Shown: positions 5,259-10,301 of the stretch, in pieces
Numbering within the stretch: the stretch's first letter is position 1
How the letters are laid out: the number at the start of each line of letters is the position of its first letter
Assembly (NCBI GenBank): GCA_002693165.1
Contig: NZOP01000004.1
Span: forward strand, 10,347 to 20,647
DNA from: Nitrososphaerota archaeon
GTDB lineage: Archaea > Thermoproteota > Nitrososphaeria > Nitrososphaerales > UBA57
Direction: 5' to 3'
DNA: 10,301 nucleotides
The notes under the pieces: generated by a model
The model's input: the letters and a program-made list of their open reading frames with translations, nothing else
Database searches by the model: none
What the model was told of the DNA's origin: nothing
Translations under genes and position numbers: made by a program

Positions 5259-6380
5259 ATGCCAAACTCAGTAATGAACGTTGTAGATCAGGGTGGTGAT
5301 AGACTGGTTCTTCATGTTGGTCCACAACATCCTGGTTCTGGTCATTTTCGTATTATTGTTACAGTTGATGGAGATTATATTGTTGATGCTAAACCTGATC
5401 CCGGTTATGTACATCGCGGTGCAGAAAAGATGGCTGAGTACAGAGACTATATACAAAATATTCCACATCTTGAACGTCCAGTTATTATTGACGCAAGTGG
5501 TGTAACCTTGCCTTATGTTCTTGCTGCAGAAAAAATCATTGGAGTAGAACCTCCTGTTCGAGCAGAATATATAAGAATGATAATGGCAGAGCTAAACCGT
5601 ATTATTTCTCATTTATATTGGCTTGCAATATATGGAATATTTCTTGGTCATTCTACTATGTTTATGTGGCCTATGGGTGATAGAGAACTGTTTATTGATC
5701 TTGCTGAATCGATTGGCGGAACTCGAGTGACTTTCTCATATATTGTTCCTGGTGGTGTAAGGAACGATATTCCGATTAATTTCAAAGAAAGAGCGCTAAA
5801 AACTTTTGATTATTTTGAAAAACGTATTAAAGAATATGAAAAAATATTTTTTAATAATCCTCTTATGGCTGCAAGAACTGAAGGAATTGGTGTCTTAAAG
5901 AAAGATGACGCTATAAGACTTGGTATTACCGGGTCTAATCTTCGTGCATCTGGTGTTGATTCCGATACTCGAAAAGACGAACCATATTGTATGTACAAAA
6001 AAGTTGATTTTGATATTCCAACACGACAAGAAGGTGATTCCTATGCTCGATGTGTTGTACGATTACGTGAGCTACAACAAAGCATGAATATCATTAAACA
6101 AGTTTTTGATCTTATTGAACCAGGACCTGTTAAACAAGTTCTTGGTGGAGTTATGCGCGGTGAACCTGGAGAAGCATTTGTCCGTACCGAGGCAGCTAGA
6201 GGAACAATGTTTTATCATATAGTTAGTGACGGCGATAAAATACCTTATCGTGTAAAAATTAGTGTTCCTTCATTTAGAAATTTAATTGGAATGTCGCATT
6301 TGTTAATTGGTTCTAGACTTGCTGATATGCCTGCCATATATTGGAGTCTAGATTATTGGCCTGTTGAAGCTGATAGGTGA
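5259..6380 (+). CDS. nuoD: Complex I subunit D (49-kDa-like, quinone site)
   Basis: NuoD derives from the large subunit of NiFe hydrogenases and forms most of the quinone-reducing cavity with NuoB. The 373-residue product shows HVGPQHPGSGHFR, GYVHRGAEKMAEYR, AELNRIISHLYWLA, MWPMGDRELFIDL, GGVRNDIP and a C-terminal EADR. Two quinone-site positions differ from the bacterial and mitochondrial pattern. The HPSTHG/HPAAHG loop is HPGSGHF (residues 24-30), shorter with the second His displaced. The RMDY/RLDY tyrosine position is Ile76 within ERPVII. The ATG at 5259 follows nuoC by 4 nt, with GAGG at 5247-5250 as a well-spaced ribosome site. The gene overlaps nuoH by 4 nt (GTGA). Confidence 0.95.
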   Translation: MPNSVMNVVDQGGDRLVLHVGPQHPGSGHFRIIVTVDGDYIVDAKPDPGYVHRGAEKMAEYRDYIQNIPHLERPVIIDASGVTLPYVLAAEKIIGVEPPVRAEYIRMIMAELNRIISHLYWLAIYGIFLGHSTMFMWPMGDRELFIDLAESIGGTRVTFSYIVPGGVRNDIPINFKERALKTFDYFEKRIKEYEKIFFNNPLMAARTEGIGVLKKDDAIRLGITGSNLRASGVDSDTRKDEPYCMYKKVDFDIPTRQEGDSYARCVVRLRELQQSMNIIKQVFDLIEPGPVKQVLGGVMRGEPGEAFVRTEAARGTMFYHIVSDGDKIPYRVKISVPSFRNLIGMSHLLIGSRLADMPAIYWSLDYWPVEADR

Positions 6381-7549
6381 GAGTTATGATTGAGACATTT
6401 GAAGAATTTGTTAAACGTATACTTGCACTTCTATTTTGGTTTATTTTATTATCTCCTTTAATCATCTTTCCAATATTATTTTTACTTGTTCCAATTTTTG
6501 GTATTGATGTGACTACTGTTAATGAAATATTAACTGCTACCATTGATCCAATAAAAGCTCTAAAATTAGTTGAAGAATTAGGTCTTGGTCCGTCATCAAC
6601 TTTTTTTAAAGTTGTTGCATTTCCTGGTTTTACATTTGCCGCACTTGTTGCTACTATCACAATTCTTTATGAACGCAAATTAATTGCTAAAACCCAACTT
6701 AGGGTGGGGCCACTATATGCAGGAAGGTTTGAAGGATTTTTGCAGCCTATTGCAGATTTGTTTAAACTTCTTGGGAAAGAACTCATTGTACCAGAAAAGG
6801 CAGACAAGGCATTCTTTTGGGCTGCACCTATTCTTAGTCTTGCCCTAGGAGCTTCATTGCTTGCTGTTATACCTCTATCTCCAACTATCTATATTGCTCG
6901 TTCAGACTTCAGTTTGTTAATTCCTTTCGCAATAATCGGTTTTAGTCCTTTAGTTGTTCTTATTGCTGCGTGGGCTAGTAGTAATAAATTCGCCTTCATT
7001 GGAGGACTTAGAGCATTACATCAGCTTGCCGCTTATGAAATTCCTATGCTTATATCAATTCTTGGTGTAGTAGTTCTAACTGGTTCATTCGATCTTATGG
7101 AAATAGTTGAAGCACAAAAAAATATGTGGTTTATTATTCCACAATTTCTTGGTGCAATAATTTTCTATATTACTATATTATCTGAACTTGAAAGAGTTCC
7201 TTTTGATTTACCAGAGGCTGAAACTGAAATAGTTTCTGGCTGGTTAACTGAATACACCGGAATGCATTTTGGATTATTACAACTTGGCGTTTATATAAAA
7301 TTCTATGTCCTTGCTTTACTATTTACGTTGTTATTCTTAGGAGGTTGGAATGGTCCTGCTTTTCTTCCACCTGTAGTTTGGTTGTTGACTAAATTGTTTT
7401 TTGTTATTTCACTTATAATATTTCCACGCGCTGTTTTACCTCGATTACGTCTAGATCAATTAATCAGAATTGGTTGGGCTTGGTTAATTGCACTATCCTT
7501 TATTAATCTGTTTATAGCAGTTATTGAATCATCACTGGGTGTTATTTGA
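6377..7549 (+). CDS. nuoH: Complex I subunit H (ND1-like) with extended N terminus
   Basis: NuoH anchors the quinone module to the membrane and forms the entrance of the quinone chamber. Conserved parts are clear: YERKLIAKTQLRVGP, LQPIADLFKLLGKE, LHQLAAYEIPM and RVPFDLPEAETEIVSGW, the last giving the acidic loop near quinone. At 390 residues it is longer than typical bacterial NuoH (about 325). The ERK motif lies near residue 99, against about 40 in E. coli, leaving an N-terminal extension of about 60 residues with an extra hydrophobic helix (residues 17-40). The start may be GTG 6377, giving a GTGA overlap with nuoD. It may instead be ATG 6386, which has GGTGAG just upstream as a ribosome site. 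The two differ by three residues. Confidence 0.94.
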   Translation: MRVMIETFEEFVKRILALLFWFILLSPLIIFPILFLLVPIFGIDVTTVNEILTATIDPIKALKLVEELGLGPSSTFFKVVAFPGFTFAALVATITILYERKLIAKTQLRVGPLYAGRFEGFLQPIADLFKLLGKELIVPEKADKAFFWAAPILSLALGASLLAVIPLSPTIYIARSDFSLLIPFAIIGFSPLVVLIAAWASSNKFAFIGGLRALHQLAAYEIPMLISILGVVVLTGSFDLMEIVEAQKNMWFIIPQFLGAIIFYITILSELERVPFDLPEAETEIVSGWLTEYTGMHFGLLQLGVYIKFYVLALLFTLLFLGGWNGPAFLPPVVWLLTKLFFVISLIIFPRAVLPRLRLDQLIRIGWAWLIALSFINLFIAVIESSLGVI

Positions 7550-8049
7550 TGAATTACAAACTTATTTCTGGAATTCTTGGCGCTTTCGTTGTAGGACTTC
7601 GTAATGTCTTTAAAAGACGTATGACTCTAAAATATCCCGAAGAGCATTTAGAAATTGAGTCAGGTTATACTTATGATGCAAAAACAGAAACAGGAAGTCC
7701 TGGTTTTAAGGGAAGACATATTCTTTATACTGACAAATGTACTGGATGTTCTCTATGTGCTATTGCATGTGAAAATATTGCTGATTGTATTGATATGGTG
7801 AAAGTTGAAGGTAGTTGGCCTACAAATCCAAAAAATATTATGCCACAAATTGATTATGGCCGATGTGTTTTTTGTGGTTTTTGTGTCGACGCTTGTCCTT
7901 TTGACTGCCTCTTTATGACTCCTGAATATGAATTATCAGCTACTGATAAACGAAAACTTGTTCATACTCCATTCCAGTTGGCTGTATTTCCTGAAAAGAA
8001 GGGTAATGTTAAGTTGATTCCCGATGATCGAGGTGCCTATCATGACTGA
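7549..8049 (+). CDS. nuoI: Complex I subunit I (two 4Fe-4S clusters)
   Basis: NuoI carries clusters N6a and N6b, which relay electrons to N2 in NuoB. The 166-residue product has an amphipathic or hydrophobic N terminus (residues 4-20), then GFKGRHIL, then two CxxCxxCxxxC sets: Cys64, 67, 70, 74 and Cys106, 109, 112, 116. The Pro that normally follows the fourth Cys of a ferredoxin motif is present in the second set (CP) but replaced by Glu in the first. I choose ATG 7549, which overlaps the nuoH stop codon by one base (TGATG); a TTG at 7546 would add one residue. In the absence of nuoE, nuoF and nuoG, NuoI is the likely entry point for electrons from a ferredoxin-like donor, which is inference. 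Confidence 0.94.
   Translation: MNYKLISGILGAFVVGLRNVFKRRMTLKYPEEHLEIESGYTYDAKTETGSPGFKGRHILYTDKCTGCSLCAIACENIADCIDMVKVEGSWPTNPKNIMPQIDYGRCVFCGFCVDACPFDCLFMTPEYELSATDKRKLVHTPFQLAVFPEKKGNVKLIPDDRGAYHD
8030..8035 (+). promoter_or_regulatory. Strong ribosome binding site that fixes the nuoJ start
   Basis: GAGGTG matches the archaeal anti-Shine-Dalgarno sequence (core GGAGGTGATC) and ends 6 nt before ATG 8042. It lies within the nuoI coding sequence. It would fall inside the gene if nuoJ began at the upstream ATG 8024, so 8042 is preferred. Confidence 0.75.
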
Positions 8050-8539
8050 CATTTTATTTCTTACTATTTCTTTACTCACGATTATCTTTGCTATATTGGC
8101 TTTAGAATCACGTGAATTAGTTTATGGAGCTGTCGCTTTAGCTCTTTCTTTCCTTGGAGTTGCAGGAATTTTTATTCTTCTTGACGCATTATTTGTAGCT
8201 ATATTTCAAGTTCTTGTTTATGTCGGTTCTATCGCAATTCTAATTGTTTTCGTTATTATGCTTGTAAGAAGAGAAAAATGGGCATCAGTTCAAGCTGGAA
8301 ATGAAAGAATTTTAGGTATTGCTGGTGGCCTTTTGTTATTCATTACTATGGCATACTTTTCTCTTTCTACAGGTCTTGGTAATCAATACCCTGATCAATC
8401 ATCAATTGCTAGCTTTTATGATATTGGCGCACAAATTGTAAATGAGTACTGGTTGATTTTACAATTAACTGGTTTAGCTCTTGCTGTTTCTATTATTGGC
8501 GCACTTACAATGGCAAAATTTGAAGGACGGAGAACTTAA
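8042..8539 (+). CDS. nuoJ: Complex I subunit J (ND6-like)
   Basis: NuoJ is a membrane-arm subunit next to NuoA and NuoK, and its third helix takes part in coupling. The 165-residue product has five predicted membrane helices. It contains the family core ALSFLGVAGIFILLDALFVA followed by FQVLVYVGSIAILIVFVIML. The start at 8042 is set by a GAGGTG site 6 nt upstream and overlaps nuoI by 8 nt; an ATG at 8024 would add six residues that look non-conserved. The gene ends with TAA directly followed, in the same frame, by nuoK. Confidence 0.93.
   Translation: MTDILFLTISLLTIIFAILALESRELVYGAVALALSFLGVAGIFILLDALFVAIFQVLVYVGSIAILIVFVIMLVRREKWASVQAGNERILGIAGGLLLFITMAYFSLSTGLGNQYPDQSSIASFYDIGAQIVNEYWLILQLTGLALAVSIIGALTMAKFEGRRT
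8529..8532 (+). promoter_or_regulatory. Ribosome binding site pointing to a CTG start for nuoK
   Basis: GGAG lies 7 nt before CTG 8540, within the last codons of nuoJ. No ATG, GTG or TTG is correctly spaced from it. This supports initiation at the CTG. Confidence 0.55.
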
Positions 8540-8848
8540 CTGGAACCATTAATTAATTATTTTATTTTATCATTGGCATTATTATCCGTTGGAGTATATG
8601 GTTTAATCTCTAAACGTAATGCAATAAGGTTACTTTTTTCTGTAGAAATTATTATTAATGCCGCTCTAATTAATTTTATAGCCTTTGCACGTTATTCTGA
8701 TTCACCATTAGTTACAGGTCAAACTTTTTCATTATTTGCAATTGCTTTAGCTGCGACAGAAGCTGCAATTGGCTTGGCAATTATTGTACAGGCATTTCGT
8801 CTCAATCATGACATTGACGTCTTAGAATTAAAGAAATTAAAAGGGTGA
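8540..8848 (+). CDS. nuoK: Complex I subunit K (ND4L-like), probable CTG start
   Basis: NuoK is a three-helix membrane subunit with two Glu residues in its proton pathway. Read from CTG 8540, the 102-residue product begins (M/L)EPLINYFILSLALL and aligns without gaps to the E. coli protein's start (MIPLQHGLILAA). That places Glu36 at the same number as the conserved E. coli Glu36 and the second Glu at 74 (E. coli 72). TTG 8573, the first usual start, would remove half of helix 1. The codon just before CTG is the TAA stop of nuoJ, and nuoJ and nuoK share a frame, so no start further upstream is possible. Ribosome site GGAG is 7 nt upstream. An ATG-to-CTG sequencing error is the main alternative. 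Confidence 0.88.
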   Translation: MEPLINYFILSLALLSVGVYGLISKRNAIRLLFSVEIIINAALINFIAFARYSDSPLVTGQTFSLFAIALAATEAAIGLAIIVQAFRLNHDIDVLELKKLKG

Positions 8849-10301
8849 TATTGAATTTGCTATTAATACAAGCTGTTTTTCTGCCTATACTTATTGCTCC
8901 TATTATTTATTTGATTGGTATTCGAATCGGAAAAAATGTTGGTTGGGTTGCATTTCTAACCTTACTTTATAGTACTGGGTTATTGATATATTCTGGAATT
9001 GGCACTTCTAATAGTTCTTTATTCTCTGAAGTTAGATTAGAGAGCTATTCTTGGGAACCTATTGGTTATTTCGGACTTTATTTAGACGGACTTAGCTTTC
9101 CTTTTGCAGCAATAATTATGATTCTCTCCACAACTTTGGCTATATATTCAATGCCATATATGGAACATAGGATAAAAGAAGAATTTCACGATTCTAAAAA
9201 AAAGTTTTCGCAAGATGCAATGAATCGAAAACTTGCACTATATTATAGCCTGTATTTGATATACGTTGCTGGTATGCTTGGAACTGTATTAGCTACAAAT
9301 CTTATTCAATTTTACATATTTTTTGAACTCATGCTGATCCCGTCATTCTTTTTAATCTCTGAATTTGGATACGGAGAAAGACAAAAAATTTCAGTTATGT
9401 ATTTCTTATGGACTCATGTTGGCGCTGTTTCTTTACTGGCTGGGATACTAACTGTTGGTTATTATGGAGGAAGTTTTAATTTTGTTGAGATTGCAGAAAG
9501 TGGACTACCCGGTTCAATAAGAATATGGGTTGCAATTGCAATAAGTTTTGGATTACTTGTGAAACTTGCTGCAGCTGGTCTTCATGTTTGGTTACCATAT
9601 GCTCATGCAGAATCGCCCACTCCAATTAGTGCATTACTTTCTCCTGCCATGATTGGTATTGGCGCATACGCATTTCTTAGAATATTTCTATTCATACTTC
9701 CATCAATTTATCAAAATATTGTTTTTGTGATTTCAATATGGGGTATTATTACGATGATCTATGGAGGCTTGATGGCCTATACTCAAGACGATCTTAAGCG
9801 ACTTTTAGCTTATTCTAGTATTAGTCAAATGGGTTACATAATCTTTGGTATGAGTTCTCTCTATTATTTGGGAGTAACTGGTTCAGTATTTCATTATGTT
9901 AGTCATGGAACTGGTAAAGCTCTTCTGTTCATGGCCGCAGGATCGATAATCATGCAAACAGGTGGTGTAAGAAGTATTAAACAATTAGGAGGTTTAGGAA
10001 GTAAACTTCCTATTACCGCTATTGCTGCTATGATTGGTTTTCTTGCTATCATAGGTGTTCCTCCTACAAATGGTTTCCAATCTGAATGGATGATATTTGC
10101 TGGTGCATTTGGCGGTGCTTTGGAAAGCGGTTCTACATCTAAGTTAATTATTGCTGCTCTGGCATTAGCTGTAACTCCGATAACTGCAGGCTATGCTTTA
10201 CTTACTATGCGTAAAGTCTTCTTTGGAAAACTCCCAAAAGATTTTGAAAATATAAAAGATCCTTCTTTGTTAATGACCATTCCATTACTATTTCTTTGTG
10301 C
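8845..10301 (+). CDS. nuoM: Complex I antiporter-like subunit, probably M (ND4-like), cut by window end
   Basis: The frame is open to the end of the window (485 codons). It belongs to the NuoL/M/N/MrpA/MrpD proton-channel family, with many membrane helices. Key parts are FFELMLIP (Glu at nt 9325), VKLAAAGLHVWLPYAHAESP (first Lys at nt 9562), DDLKRLLAYSSISQMGY, and HYVSHGTGKALLF with its Lys. The Lys that bacterial NuoM has in LLKMGTYG is Gly here (nt 9655, MIGIGAYA). The start is uncertain. GTG 8845 gives a GTGA overlap with nuoK like that of nuoD/nuoH. TTG 8857 has GGGTGAT as a ribosome site at good spacing, and TTG 8851 lies between. Gene order after nuoK and the FELMLIP motif favour M over L or N, but the paralogues are hard to separate without alignment. 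Confidence 0.85.
   Translation, partial: MILNLLLIQAVFLPILIAPIIYLIGIRIGKNVGWVAFLTLLYSTGLLIYSGIGTSNSSLFSEVRLESYSWEPIGYFGLYLDGLSFPFAAIIMILSTTLAIYSMPYMEHRIKEEFHDSKKKFSQDAMNRKLALYYSLYLIYVAGMLGTVLATNLIQFYIFFELMLIPSFFLISEFGYGERQKISVMYFLWTHVGAVSLLAGILTVGYYGGSFNFVEIAESGLPGSIRIWVAIAISFGLLVKLAAAGLHVWLPYAHAESPTPISALLSPAMIGIGAYAFLRIFLFILPSIYQNIVFVISIWGIITMIYGGLMAYTQDDLKRLLAYSSISQMGYIIFGMSSLYYLGVTGSVFHYVSHGTGKALLFMAAGSIIMQTGGVRSIKQLGGLGSKLPITAIAAMIGFLAIIGVPPTNGFQSEWMIFAGAFGGALESGSTSKLIIAALALAVTPITAGYALLTMRKVFFGKLPKDFENIKDPSLLMTIPLLFLC

Noticed and set aside
5268..5505. Open frames on both strands inside nuoD
   Set aside because: They are low-complexity hydrophobic shadows of a well-conserved nuoD sequence.
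6313..6660. Minus-strand open frame across the nuoD/nuoH junction
   Set aside because: It lies wholly opposite conserved coding sequence and shows no independent support.
8024..8041. Upstream ATG as the nuoJ start
   Set aside because: A strong GAGGTG ribosome site at 8030-8035 would be inside the gene, and it is ideally spaced for ATG 8042.
8573..8575. TTG as the nuoK start
   Set aside because: It would delete half of the first membrane helix, whereas CTG 8540 restores full-length alignment and has a ribosome site.

Overview
The window is an AT-rich, gene-dense archaeal segment with every gene on the + strand. The largest gap between genes is about 96 bp. I infer a Nitrososphaerota (Thaumarchaeota) lineage from four signs: a TFIIS-like transcription factor S, a small archaeal TOPRIM protein, TATA boxes about 26-30 nt upstream of start codons, and a complex I cluster without the NADH module. 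Two acyl-CoA dehydrogenase genes hint at a heterotrophic or mixotrophic member rather than a minimal ammonia oxidiser. The lineage call is an inference and no marker gene here settles it.

Layout. Positions 1-2320 hold two consecutive acyl-CoA dehydrogenase-family genes. The first is cut by the window edge and lacks the catalytic-Glu motif and the TEPxxGSD motif. The second has both, but has lost the partner-side FAD-binding residues that the first keeps. Together they look like two halves of one heteromeric enzyme. Positions 2361-2964 hold two overlapping, paralogous small membrane proteins of unknown function. Position 3001 starts a small TOPRIM protein, and 3453-3797 encodes a TFS-like two-zinc-ribbon protein with an altered acidic hairpin. 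From 3894 to the window end runs a tightly packed complex I operon, nuoA-B-C-D-H-I-J-K-M, with the last gene cut by the edge.

How the genes work together. The nuo genes encode the quinone-reducing Q module (B, C, D, I) and the proton-pumping membrane arm (A, H, J, K, M). No nuoE, nuoF or nuoG lies among them, so the electron donor is probably a ferredoxin or another small carrier rather than NADH, as in other archaeal 11-subunit complexes. Acyl-CoA oxidation by the upstream dehydrogenases would pass electrons to ETF and eventually to the quinone pool, but no ETF gene is visible here.

Expression. Several genes have TATA-like boxes placed so that the transcript would start at or next to the start codon (leaderless). 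Genes inside the nuo operon instead overlap or touch and often carry Shine-Dalgarno motifs. These motifs revise some starts: nuoJ most likely starts at 8042, and nuoK most likely starts at a CTG at 8540, directly after the nuoJ stop codon.
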